A stretch of 64,000 bases of DNA, taken from positions 62,001 through 126,000 of the forward strand of contig NZ_JBHSCH010000001.1 in the NCBI RefSeq assembly GCF_042651065.1, given 5' to 3'. This DNA comes from Pseudoroseomonas aestuarii (GTDB lineage: Bacteria; Pseudomonadota; Alphaproteobacteria; Acetobacterales; Acetobacteraceae). The notes beneath the pieces are model-generated. The model worked only from the letters and a program-made list of their open reading frames with translations. It did no database searches and had not been told where the DNA came from. The translations under genes were made by a program, and so were the position numbers. Shown here one piece after another: positions 26,308-35,927 of this stretch. Position 1 is the stretch's first letter. Each line of letters opens with the position of its first letter.

Positions 26308-27058
26308 GGGCGGGCCAGGGGAGGGGGACGCGCCCTCCTCAGCCGCCCCGCAGGCCCTGGGAGGCGCCGGCTAGGCCTAGCCTCGGCTGGATTGCCACCC
26401 TCCGGCAGCCTGCCTTGGACGAAGCCCGGCCCCTCCTTCATCATTCGCCTGCCGGTCGCGGCGCTCCGGGCCAGGAAGGCGGCGCCGGCTATGCCACGGC
26501 CGGTGCCGGCATAGCTGCCCACCCGGGCCATGCGGCCGGGCTCGCTCACCGCGAGCAGGGCGTTGCTCCGATGCCTGCCGCCCTCAGAGGCGGAAGCAGG
26601 GGCGCCTCGGGGCCGGTGATCCGTGCCTCCCGCCCCCTGCCGCCAGGATAGCGACTGCGCCGGGACAGGCCGGTCCGGCCGCGCATTCAGGCCGGAGCGG
26701 AGGGTGGCATGGATGCCGCGGATGCCCATATCCGGAGAGGCCGGCACTCCCGCCCCATCCTCTCTGCAACGAGCAGTGACATGGCTTCGCCGTGACGGAC
26801 GGGGAGAGCGTTCCTACTTACCGCTTGCAATACACCCCGATCCGGTGCATCTGCGCCGCGACGGTGGGTGCGGTGAATCGCCCGGCGGTTTGGCCGCGCC
26901 CTCGGATCCGGCAGGCCCTGCGGTCCTGCGGCAGCGGTGGGCTGAGGGCAATGGTCCGGCCCCCCGAGGCCGCCGCCAAGGCTTGGGCGGTCCCGGACCG
27001 GCAAACAGAGCTTCAGGCGAGGGCGCGGAGGGAAGGCCGAGCCCATCGCGCATACCCC
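26308..27058. other. Long stretch without a convincing gene
   Basis: About 750 bases between dksA and the repeats before fusA. Open frames exist on both strands but show no recognisable domain and no consistent codon pattern. Visible items are a 14-base palindrome GGCTAGGCCTAGCC (26369-26382) and an imperfect inverted repeat (CGGCTATGCC with GGCATAGCTG, about 26486-26517). It may hold a long fusA leader, a gene remnant or a small RNA; I see no tRNA. Confidence 0.5.
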
Positions 27059-27166
27059 TTTCCCACGCGGCACCTGCCGCGTATGTCTTCCGCGCGGCAG
27101 CCGCCGCGTGACTTTTCCGCGCGGCTGGCGCCGTGCAATTTTCAGCGCGGCAGCCGCCGCGACGCG
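27059..27166 (+). repeat. Four tandem hairpin-forming repeats of about 27 bases before fusA
   Basis: CGCGGC occurs at 27066, 27093, 27120 and 27146 (steps of 27, 27 and 26). Each copy is followed by a complementary GCCGCG-type arm, so each unit can form a hairpin; unit 1 is perfect (ACGCGGCA-CC-TGCCGCGT, 27065-27082), unit 3 is degraded. The units are separated by short T/C-rich spacers (TTTTCC, TTTTCA). The array ends just before the fusA ribosome-binding site. Confidence 0.75.
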
Positions 27167-27179
27167 TATGGAGGCCCCC

Positions 27180-29267
27180 GTGGCGCGCACCCCGCTCGAG
27201 AAGATCCGCAACATCGGCATTACGGCGCATATCGACGCCGGCAAGACGACGACGACCGAGCGGATCCTGTATTACACCGGCAAGTCCCACAAGATCGGTG
27301 AGGTCCACGAGGGCAACACCACGACCGACTACATGGAGCAGGAGCGTGAGCGTGGCATCACGATCACCTCCGCGGCCGTGACGGCGATGTGGAACGACCA
27401 CCGCATCAACATCATCGACACCCCCGGCCACATCGACTTCAACATCGAGGTGAACCGCTCGCTGCGCGTGCTCGACGGCGCGGTGTTCGTGATCGAGGGC
27501 GTGGCCGGCGTGCAGCCGCAGTCCGAGACCAACTGGCGCCTGGCCGACCGCTACAACGTGCCGCGCATCATCTATGTCAACAAGCTGGACCGCACGGGCG
27601 CCGACTTCTACCGCGCCGCCGCGACGCTGACCGAGAAGCTCGGCATCACCTGGGTGACGCTGCAGCTGCCGATCGGCATCGAGGACACGCTGAAGGGCAT
27701 CGTCGACCTCGTCACGATGAAGGCGCTGGTGTGGGAAGGCGACGAGCTCGGCGCCAAGTACCACGAGACCGAGATCCCCGCCGACCTGGCCGACAAGGCC
27801 GCCGAGTACCGCCAGCTGCTGCTCGACACCGCCCTCTCGGTGGATGACGCGGCGATGGAAGAGTATTTCGAGAAGGGCGACGTCTCGGTCGAGACCCTGA
27901 AGAAGTGCATCAAGAAGGGCACCATCGCCGGCACCTTCCGCCCGGTGCTGTGCGGTTCCTCCTTCAAGAACAAGGGTGTGCAGCCGCTGCTGGACGCCGT
28001 GGTCGACTACCTGCCGAGCCCGGTGGACGTCGAGGGCATCAAGGTCGCCCCCGAGGAGGGCCAGGACGACGACCCCAGCGCCGAGCGCCGCGTCATCGAG
28101 ATCAGCGAGCAGGCGCCCTTCTCGGCGCTGGCCTTCAAGATCATCAACGACAAGTACGGCAACCTGACCTTCATCCGGGTGTACTCGGGCGTGATCAAGC
28201 AGGGTGACACCATGCTGAACACGACCAAGGGTCACAAGGAGCGCATCGGCCGCATGTTCCAGATGCACGCCGACAAGCGCGAGGAGGTCAAGGAGATCTT
28301 CGCCGGCGACATCGTCGCGGTGGTGGGCCTGAAGGACACCGGCACGGGCGACACCCTGGCCGACCCGTCCGACCCGGTGGTGCTGGAGCGCATGGCCTTC
28401 CCGGTGCCGGTCATCGACATCTCCGTCGAGCCGAAGACCAAGGACGGCGTCGAGAAGATGACGCTCGGCCTGCAGAAGCTGGCCAGCGAGGACCCCTCGC
28501 TCCGCCTGAAGACCGACCAGGAGACCGGCCAGACCATCCTGTCCGGCATGGGCGAGCTGCACCTCGAGATCATCATCGACCGCCTGCGCCGCGAGTACGG
28601 CGTGGACGCCAACATCGGCGCGCCGCAGGTGGCCTACCGCGAGACGATCACCAAGCCGCACACCCACACCTACACGCACAAGAAGCAGTCGGGTGGTTCG
28701 GGCCAGTTCGCCGAGGTGAAGATCACCTTCGAGCCGAAGGAGCGGAACGAGGGCATCGAGTTCCACAACGGCGTCGTCGGCGGCTCGGTGCCGAAGGAGT
28801 ATATCCCGGCGGTCGAGAAGGGCATCAAGGTCCAGGCCGACACCGGCGTGCTGGCCGGCTTCCCGACGGTGGACTTCAAGTACACCCTGACGGACGGCAA
28901 GTACCACGACGTCGACTCCTCGGCCCTGGCCTTCGAGATCGCCGCCAAGGCCTGCTTCCGCGAGGGCATGAAGCTGGCCGGCCCGGTGATCCTGGAGCCG
29001 ATCATGGACGTCGAGGTGACCACCCCGCAGGACCATGTCGGTGACGTGGTGGGCGACCTCAACCGTCGCCGCGGCGTGATCCAGAGCCAGGATATGGCGG
29101 GCACCTCCGTCATCGTCCGCGCCCATGTCCCGCTGAAGGAGATGTTCGGCTACATCTCCAACCTGCGTGGCATGACCAAGGGTCGCGCCTCCTTCTCGAT
29201 GCAGTTCCACCACTACGATCCCGTGCCGCGCAACGTGGCCGACGAGATCATGAAGCAGTCCGCCTGA
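27180..29267 (+). CDS. fusA: Elongation factor G (stand-alone, divergent copy)
   Basis: 695 aa from GTG 27180, with GGAGG at 27170-27174 five bases upstream; ATG 27168 is less likely because that GGAGG overlaps it. G1 AHIDAGKT (residues 16-23), G2 region YMEQERERGITITSAA, G3 DTPGHIDF with the catalytic His, G4 NKLD. Domains II-V follow (GSGQFAEVKITFEP, LNRRRGVIQSQD, HVPLKEMFGYISNLRGMTKGRA). EF-G drives ribosomal translocation and, with RRF, recycling. Oddities: it is not in an rpsL-rpsG-fusA-tuf operon, and several usually invariant segments differ (EGNTTTDYMEQER instead of the usual GAATMDWMEQE-type; NIEVNRSLRVLDGAVFVIEG). It may be the main EF-G or a second paralogue. Confidence 0.93.
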   Translation: MARTPLEKIRNIGITAHIDAGKTTTTERILYYTGKSHKIGEVHEGNTTTDYMEQERERGITITSAAVTAMWNDHRINIIDTPGHIDFNIEVNRSLRVLDGAVFVIEGVAGVQPQSETNWRLADRYNVPRIIYVNKLDRTGADFYRAAATLTEKLGITWVTLQLPIGIEDTLKGIVDLVTMKALVWEGDELGAKYHETEIPADLADKAAEYRQLLLDTALSVDDAAMEEYFEKGDVSVETLKKCIKKGTIAGTFRPVLCGSSFKNKGVQPLLDAVVDYLPSPVDVEGIKVAPEEGQDDDPSAERRVIEISEQAPFSALAFKIINDKYGNLTFIRVYSGVIKQGDTMLNTTKGHKERIGRMFQMHADKREEVKEIFAGDIVAVVGLKDTGTGDTLADPSDPVVLERMAFPVPVIDISVEPKTKDGVEKMTLGLQKLASEDPSLRLKTDQETGQTILSGMGELHLEIIIDRLRREYGVDANIGAPQVAYRETITKPHTHTYTHKKQSGGSGQFAEVKITFEPKERNEGIEFHNGVVGGSVPKEYIPAVEKGIKVQADTGVLAGFPTVDFKYTLTDGKYHDVDSSALAFEIAAKACFREGMKLAGPVILEPIMDVEVTTPQDHVGDVVGDLNRRRGVIQSQDMAGTSVIVRAHVPLKEMFGYISNLRGMTKGRASFSMQFHHYDPVPRNVADEIMKQSA

Positions 29268-29275
29268 GGCTGACG

Positions 29276-29593
29276 ATGCGGCTCCGCTGGCAGCGCGGCC
29301 GCATCGAGGATCCGGGGCCCGGCGCGGCAGATCCGCACCGGGCGCTGGAATGGGTTGGTTGCGACGACGCGGGCGATCCCATCGCCCGCGTCGTTCGCGT
29401 TCGTGGGCCGGTGATGTTCCGCTGGCACTGGCGCCATGCCGTGGCGCTGGACGACGAGGCGCGGGTGGTGGAACTCCGCCCCGACATGCCGGAGGACCGC
29501 TGGCTGGTGGTGGTGCGGGAGCGCGTTGTGGGCCGCGCCAGCCTGCCGCTCGCCGCCGTGCGCCGGGCCGAGGCGATGCTGCGTGGCGGCTAG
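29276..29593 (+). CDS. Hypothetical protein, arginine- and tryptophan-rich
   Basis: 105 aa, starting nine bases after the fusA stop. Third codon positions are strongly G/C, supporting a real gene. Composition is basic N-terminally, with VRGPVMFRWHWRHAVALDD in the middle and DRWLVVVRERVVGR near the end; predicted as a small beta-rich soluble protein with no membrane span or signal peptide. No family recognised. Probably transcribed with fusA. Confidence 0.65.
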   Translation: MRLRWQRGRIEDPGPGAADPHRALEWVGCDDAGDPIARVVRVRGPVMFRWHWRHAVALDDEARVVELRPDMPEDRWLVVVRERVVGRASLPLAAVRRAEAMLRGG

Positions 29594-29602
29594 CCCCCCG
29601 CC

Positions 29603-29923
29603 TCAGCTCGGCAGGCAGCGGATGATGTCGCGGTGGCCGCGGGCCAGCACCGGGCGCGTGCCGTCCGGGCAGGCCATGCCGGCGTCGCGCCGGGCGGGGG
29701 CCAGCCCCGCATCCCAGGCGCCGCCGCCCGGCGCCCTGTCCATCGCGCGGTCGCAGCGGCCGGGCACGCCCTTCACCGGGGCGCCGCCATTCGGGCAGAG
29801 CCAACGGCGTATGGCCTCGAGCTGCGCGGCATTCGGCCGGCGTGGCGGCTCGGCCCAAGCGACGGGAGCCGTGCCGAGCAGGAAGAGGGCCAGCAAGGCC
29901 GCGTTGCGCCAGCGATGCGTCAT
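29603..29923 (-). CDS. Small secreted protein with four cysteines
   Basis: 106 aa from ATG 29923 (ATG 29935 would add four residues). Clear signal peptide: THRWRNAALLALFLLGTAPVAWA, cleaved before EPPRR. The mature part is about 83 residues with four Cys (LCPNG, GRCDRA, MACPDG, IRCLPS) that could form two disulfides in the periplasm. Family unknown. Convergent with the 105-aa gene, 9 bases apart. Confidence 0.65.
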   Translation of the reverse strand: MTHRWRNAALLALFLLGTAPVAWAEPPRRPNAAQLEAIRRWLCPNGGAPVKGVPGRCDRAMDRAPGGGAWDAGLAPARRDAGMACPDGTRPVLARGHRDIIRCLPS

Positions 29924-30022
29924 GGGTCGCTGCATAGCATGCCGGGCGGCGCGGTGCCGATTTCAACATGACAAATCGGAAAGGTCTTGAACCGGAACCG
30001 GTTTGGCGCAACATCATGCTCC

Positions 30023-30322
30023 ATGGACCCGCGATCGCACGACCGCCCTGTTCTCGACATGACGCCCGAGGGCGAATTCCGTGGCCCCGCGCCACGCCCG
30101 ACGACCTGGCTTGACCGGCTGCTGATGCGCCTTGGCGGCGTGGCCGCGCTGGTGGCCATCGTCGCCGTCGGCATTGTCGTGGCCGGCATCGCGGTGGCCT
30201 TCTTCGCCCTGGCGCTGCCGGTGGCCCTGGTGGCGGGGCTGGTGGCCTTCGGCAGCCTGTGGTGGCGCGCCAAGCGCAACGGGCAGGCCTTCCGCATGTC
30301 CGCCACCATGATGCGGCGCTGA
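30023..30322 (+). CDS. Small two-span membrane protein, function unknown
   Basis: 99 aa from ATG 30023; an upstream ATG (29987 region) would add 12 residues. The hydrophilic N-terminus (about 35 residues) is followed by two adjoining hydrophobic segments (GGVAALVAIVAVGIVVAGIAV and FFALALPVALVAGLVAFG), then a basic tail with WWRAKRNGQAFR. No family recognised. The next gene, also a two-span membrane protein, overlaps or follows directly, suggesting a pair. Confidence 0.6.
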   Translation: MDPRSHDRPVLDMTPEGEFRGPAPRPTTWLDRLLMRLGGVAALVAIVAVGIVVAGIAVAFFALALPVALVAGLVAFGSLWWRAKRNGQAFRMSATMMRR

Positions 30323-30666
30323 CGACGGAACGCTCACCTTCTCCTTTCTCCATCAACCCGGGCCGTCTCTACGAGGTCCGGGACGATGGGCGCGTCTATA
30401 CCGAGGAACAGCCCGGGCAGCCCGAGGCGGTTGGCCGCATCCGCGCCATACGCCTGTGGTGGATTGCGGCCGTGGGCGCCAACGTGGTCAGCATGGGGGC
30501 GGCCGCCGGCGGCTATATCCTGCTGGGCCTGCGGGCCGGTGCCCTGCTGGGCCTGCTGGTGATGGCGACGGTGCCGCTGCTGGCCGTGGCGCCGCTGCTC
30601 GACTGGCGCCGGCAGCGCATGGCGCGGCAGTGGCACGCCGCCCGGCCGCGCCGCTTCGGGCTCTAA
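30259..30666 (+). CDS. Two-span membrane protein, start uncertain
   Basis: The frame carries a convincing C-terminal part: RLYEVRDDGRVYTEE, then two membrane segments (LWWIAAVGANVVSMGAAAGG and ALLGLLVMATVPLLAVAPLL) and a basic end RPRRFGL. The only standard start before this region is GTG 30259, which would overlap the previous gene by 64 bases; a non-standard start near 30319 (CTG) is possible. Function unknown. Its stop codon overlaps the stop of the convergent comM gene. Confidence 0.5.
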   Translation: MVARQAQRAGLPHVRHHDAALTTERSPSPFSINPGRLYEVRDDGRVYTEEQPGQPEAVGRIRAIRLWWIAAVGANVVSMGAAAGGYILLGLRAGALLGLLVMATVPLLAVAPLLDWRRQRMARQWHAARPRRFGL

Positions 30667-32183
30667 TTCACCGGCTGTGGCTGGCGCAGGCGCTGCCGGT
30701 AGGTCAGCGCCTCGGCCATGTGCGGCCGGGCGATCCGCTCCGCCCCCGCGAGATCGGCGATGCTGCGCGCCACCCGCAGGCAGCGGGTGAAGCCGCGGTT
30801 GGATAGCCCCAGGCGCAGCGCCGCCTGCTCGGCCAGTGCCAGCGCCTCGGGCTCTGCCAGGGGGGTGAGCGCCTCGAGCGGTGCCTCGGCATTGCTGGGC
30901 GGCCCGCCGGCGCCGAAGCGCGCCACCTGCCGCCGCCGCGCTGCCGCCACCCGCGCGGCGATGTCGCGGCTGGTCTCCCCGGACGGTGCCCGCGCCAGTT
31001 CGCCGGGCGGTATCGGCGCCATGCCGATGGTGAGGTCCATCCGGTCCAGCAGCGGGCCGGAGAGCTTGGCCTGGTACTGCTCGCCGCAGCGGGGCGCCTG
31101 GCCGCATTCGCGAGACGCCTCGCCCAGATGGCCGCAGCGGCAGGGGTTCATCGCCGCCACCAGTTGCAGCCGCGCCGGGTAGCGCACATGCGCCGCGGCG
31201 CGGCTGATGACGCATTCGCCCGTCTCCAGCGGCTGGCGCAGCGCCTCCAGGGCAGGGCGGGGAAATTCCGGCAACTCGTCCAGGAACAGCACGCCCCGAT
31301 GCGCCAGGCTGATCTCGCCCGGCCGTGCCCCCGGCCCGCCGCCGATCAGCGCCGCCTGGCTGGCGGAATGGTGCGGGTCCCGGAAGGGCGGGCGGGCGGA
31401 GATGCGGCCGGATTCGATCAGCCCGGCCACGCTGCGCACCAGGCTCACCTCCAGTGCCTCCGCCGGCGTCAGGTCGGGCAGCAGGCCGGGCAGGCGGGCG
31501 GCGAGCATCGACTTGCCCGCGCCGGGCGGCCCGACGAGAAGCAGATTGTGCCGCCCGGCGGCGGCGATCTCCAGCGCCCGCTTGGCGCTCTCCTGCCCCT
31601 TCACCTCGGAGAGGCAGGGGCCGGGCGGAGCATCCCGCTCCAGCGCCGGGGGCGTGGGGGGCGTCATGAGCTGCCGCCCCGTCAGGTGCGCGATGAGCTG
31701 CCGCAGATCCTCCGCCGCCAGGATCTCGATGGAGCCGGCCCAGGCCGCTTCCGGCCCCTGTGCGCCGGGGCAGATCAGCCCCAGCCCGCGGCCCGCGGCG
31801 CCCAGCGCGGCGGGCAGGATGCCGGCCACCGGCCCGATGGCGCCGTCCAGCGCCAGCTCGCCCAGCGCGGCGAAGCCCGCCAGCTCCTCGCGCGGCACGA
31901 TGTCCATCGCCGCCAGCAGCGCCAGGGCGATGGGCAGGTCGAAATGGCTGCCTTCCTTCTGCAGCCCGGCGGGGGCGAGGTTCACCAGCACCCGCTTCGG
32001 CGGCAGCGCCAGCCCCAGCCCGGTGAGGGCGGCGCGCACCCGCTCCCGGCTCTCGGCCACCGCCTTGTCCGGCAGCCCCACCAGGATGAAGGCCGGCAGG
32101 CCGGGGGCGATCTGCACCTGCACCTCCACCGGCAGCGTCTCGATGCCGGAGAAGGCGAAGCTGGCCAGGCGGGCAATGCTCAT
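30663..32183 (-). CDS. comM: YifB/ComM family Mg-chelatase-like AAA+ helicase
   Basis: 506 aa from ATG 32183 (MSIARLASFAFSGIE); the extension to 32219 is unlikely. N-terminal Lon-like domain (EVQVQIAPGLPAFILVGLPDKAV), then a Mg-chelatase-type AAA+ module with Walker A GPPGAGKS, Walker B GVLFLDELPEF, and a zinc-type CRCGH/C-x-x-x-C-x5-C cluster (NPCRCGHLGEASRECGQ). The C-terminal domain has LGLSNRGFTRCLRVARSIADLAG. ComM is a hexameric branch-migration helicase that extends integration of incoming single-stranded DNA during natural transformation. It stands alone here. Confidence 0.93.
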   Translation of the reverse strand: MSIARLASFAFSGIETLPVEVQVQIAPGLPAFILVGLPDKAVAESRERVRAALTGLGLALPPKRVLVNLAPAGLQKEGSHFDLPIALALLAAMDIVPREELAGFAALGELALDGAIGPVAGILPAALGAAGRGLGLICPGAQGPEAAWAGSIEILAAEDLRQLIAHLTGRQLMTPPTPPALERDAPPGPCLSEVKGQESAKRALEIAAAGRHNLLLVGPPGAGKSMLAARLPGLLPDLTPAEALEVSLVRSVAGLIESGRISARPPFRDPHHSASQAALIGGGPGARPGEISLAHRGVLFLDELPEFPRPALEALRQPLETGECVISRAAAHVRYPARLQLVAAMNPCRCGHLGEASRECGQAPRCGEQYQAKLSGPLLDRMDLTIGMAPIPPGELARAPSGETSRDIAARVAAARRRQVARFGAGGPPSNAEAPLEALTPLAEPEALALAEQAALRLGLSNRGFTRCLRVARSIADLAGAERIARPHMAEALTYRQRLRQPQPVN

Positions 32184-32231
32184 GGAACGGACGATACGGT
32201 TCCGCTCCAGAGTGTTCAACCTATTGGTTCT

Positions 32232-33263
32232 TCAGCGGCCCCAGCCGGTGAGGAAGCGCTCCAGCAGCCCGCCAATCTTCTCGGCATTGTAGCCGCCCTC
32301 CTGCACCACCGCCGTGGGCAGGCCGAGGCCGGAGAGCATGGCGCCCGCGCGGGCGAAGCCGTCCGCGCTGACGCGCAGGTAGCTTAGCGGCTCGTGCTCC
32401 GAGGCGTCGAAGCCGAGCGGCACCACCAGCGCCTCGGCGCCGAACTCCCGCGCCCGCGCGGCGGCGGCGGCGACGGCCTCCAGCCACGCATCGTCGCCGC
32501 TGCCCTGGGGCAGGGGCAGGTTCAGGTTGCAGCCGGCGCCCGCGCCGCCACCCGTCTCGCCGGCATAGCCGACATACCAGGGATAGTAGCCCGCCGGGTC
32601 GCCATGAACCGAGACGGTCAGCACGTCGCCGCGCTCCCAGAAGATGCCCTGTGTGCCGTTGCCATGGTGGGCGTCGATGTCGATGACGGCGACGCGCTTC
32701 GCCCCCGCCCGGCGCAGATGCTCGGCGGCGAGCGCGCTGTTGTTGACGTAGCAATGGCCGCCGGCGCGGGCGGCATAGGCGTGGTGGCCGGGCGGGCGGC
32801 TCAGCGCGTAGGTGGTGCCGCCCTGGGCCGCCACATCGGCCGCCGCCAGGGCGCAGCTCGCCGCGCCGAGGATCGATTCCCAGCTTCCGGGGCCGATCGG
32901 GCAGGCGGTGTCGGCCGTGTACCAGCCGGTGCGGCCGACGATGCCGCTGGCCATGGTGGCGCCCTGCGCCAGCATCTCGGGCGCCGGGTGCATGTTGGCC
33001 ACCACCTCGGGGCCCTTCTCGGGCAGCGCCGCCCAGGCCTCGGCGGCCTCGGCGAGGAAGGCCACGTAGCCTTCGTCATGCACGGCGAGCAGCGCCTCGC
33101 GCGGGGCGGTGGGCGCCATCTCCGGCGCCGCGCCCATGGCCTCTAGCGCGGCGAGCAGGGCCTCGGCCCGCCCCGGCACCTCGAAGTTGCGGCGCACCTG
33201 GCCGCGCTGGAGGAAGAATTGCGGCGTGTGCCGCGACTGGTCGGGATGGGCAAAGGCTCGCAT
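32232..33263 (-). CDS. Histone deacetylase / acetylpolyamine amidohydrolase family protein
   Basis: 343 aa. Zinc-dependent deacetylase fold: RPPGHHA with the paired catalytic histidines, GGHCYVNN, VIDIDAHHGNGTQ with zinc-binding Asp and His, PLGFDASEHEP, and QEGGYN near the C-terminus. Bacterial members deacetylate acetylpolyamines or other small acetamides in the cytoplasm. A Pro-rich or membrane part is absent. It is divergent from the ABC importer operon at 33355 (91 bases between), so it could act on the imported substrate (inference). Confidence 0.9.
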   Translation of the reverse strand: MRAFAHPDQSRHTPQFFLQRGQVRRNFEVPGRAEALLAALEAMGAAPEMAPTAPREALLAVHDEGYVAFLAEAAEAWAALPEKGPEVVANMHPAPEMLAQGATMASGIVGRTGWYTADTACPIGPGSWESILGAASCALAAADVAAQGGTTYALSRPPGHHAYAARAGGHCYVNNSALAAEHLRRAGAKRVAVIDIDAHHGNGTQGIFWERGDVLTVSVHGDPAGYYPWYVGYAGETGGGAGAGCNLNLPLPQGSGDDAWLEAVAAAAARAREFGAEALVVPLGFDASEHEPLSYLRVSADGFARAGAMLSGLGLPTAVVQEGGYNAEKIGGLLERFLTGWGR

Positions 33264-33354
33264 GAACGGAGGTTATGCCTGCCATGCGCCCTTGTCGATC
33301 CGCCCAAGGCAGGGCTAGCGTTCGTTCCAGGGAAGTTTCATCGGGAGAACCCAA

Positions 33355-34940
33355 ATGGGTCTGTCACGTCGTGGCCTCATGGCCACAGCGATCGTTTCCC
33401 CCTGGCTGATGCGCGCCGGGGATGCGCTGGCGCAGGGCATCCAGCCCAAGCGGGGCGGCACGCTGACCACCATCGTCAATCCCGAGCCGCCGGTGCTGCA
33501 TGTCGGCGTCAACAACCAGGCGCCGACGCTGATCGTCGGCGGCAAGATCTTCCAGGGGCTGCTGCGCTACAGCGCCAAGCTGGAGCCGATGCCGGAGCTG
33601 GCGAAAAGCTGGGAGGTGAGCGCCGACGGGCTGGAATACACCTTCCACCTGCAGGAGAACGTGAAGTTCCACGACGGCCAGCCGATGACGGCCGAGGACG
33701 TGGTGTTCTCCATCATGAAGTTCCACATGGAGGTCTCGCCCCGCGCCCGCGGCGTCTTCGCCCGCATCAAGGAAGGCGTGGCGGTCGACGCGAACACGGT
33801 GAAGTTCGTGCTCTCCGCGCCCTTCGAGCCCTTCCTGCTGATGTTCGACGTGACGGTCTCGGCCATCGTGCCGAAGCACCTGTTCGACGGGCAGGACTAC
33901 CGGCAGGCGCCGGCGGTGCAGAAGCCCATCGGCACCGGGCCGTTCCGCTTCGTCGAGTGGCAGCGCGGCAACTTCATCAGGCTGGAGCGGTTCGACGGCT
34001 ACTGGAAGCCGGGCCAGCCCTATCTCGACTCGATCATCTACCGCGTGGTGCCGGACAGCCAGAGCCGCCGCCTGGCGCTGGAGACGGGCCAGGTGCAGCT
34101 CACCCAGTCGAACGACATCGAGCCCTTCGACGTGCCGCAGATGCGCGCGCGCCCCAACCTCGAGGTGCAGACGGCGGGGTGGGAATATTTCGGCCCGCTG
34201 ATGTGGCTGGAGCTGAACCACCGCGTGAAGCCGCTCGACGACGTCCGGGTGCGCAAGGCGCTGGCCCATGCGGTGAACCGCGACTTCATCGCCCAGCGCC
34301 TGTGGTTCGGCATCGGCAAGCCGGCCACCGGCCCGGTCGCCAGCTCCACCCGCTTCTACGACGCCAGCGCGAAGATGCCGGCCTACAATGTCGAGGCGGC
34401 GAAGAAGCTGCTGGACGAGGCGGGGCTGAAGCCGAACGGGCAGGGGGTGCGCTTCACCATCCGCCACCTCTCGCTGCCCTATGGCGAGGTGTTCACCCGC
34501 CTCGGCGAGTTCCTGCGGCAGTCGCTGCGGCAGGTGGGTGTCGACCTCCAGCTTGAGAGCGTCGATGTCGGCACCTGGGCGCAGCGCACGGCGAACTGGG
34601 AGTTCGATACCACCATCAACTACCTCTACCAGTATGGCGACCCGACGCTCGGCGTCGAGCGCAGCTATGTCTCCACCAACATCAAGAAGATCCTGTTCTC
34701 CAACGTGGCCGGCTACGCCAACCCGAAGGTGGACGCGCTGTTCACCCAGGCGCGCGATGCGGCCGACCCGAAGGCGCGGCAGGCTGCCTTCAGCGAGGTG
34801 CAGAAACTGCTGGTGGAGGAGGTGCCGCTGGTCTGGCTGATGGAGATGGCCTTTCCCACCATCTACGACAGGAAGCTGAACAACGTCATCACCTCGGGCG
34901 CCGGGGTGCATGCCAGCTTCGACGACGTGTTCCTGGCCTG

Positions 34941-34941
<1 letters not shown>
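33355..34941 (+). CDS. Peptide-type ABC transporter substrate-binding protein (family 5)
   Basis: 528 aa. TAT-like N-terminus (GLSRRGLMATAIVSPWLMRAG, cleavage near ALAQ), then the SBP_bac_5 layout: GGTLTTIVNPEPP, LAKSWEVSADGLEYTFHLQ, VKFHDGQPMTAEDVVFS, IGTGPFRFVEWQRG and RVRKALAHAVNR. No lipobox Cys, so it is a free periplasmic protein. It binds dipeptides, oligopeptides or similar ligands for the permeases that follow; its TGA overlaps the ATG of the first permease (34941). First gene of a seven-gene run to 42434. Confidence 0.93.

Positions 34942-35923
<982 letters not shown>

Positions 35924-35927
<4 letters not shown>

Noticed and set aside
26184..26747. Minus-strand frame of 187 codons in the gap before fusA
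   Set aside because: Overlaps the end of dksA antisense and shows no domain or ribosome-binding site. Kept only as a note in the empty-stretch entry.
26814..30356. Minus-strand open frame of about 1,180 codons
   Set aside because: Runs antisense through fusA and its neighbours. Repetitive low-complexity translation without domains; a shadow of the fusA codon pattern.
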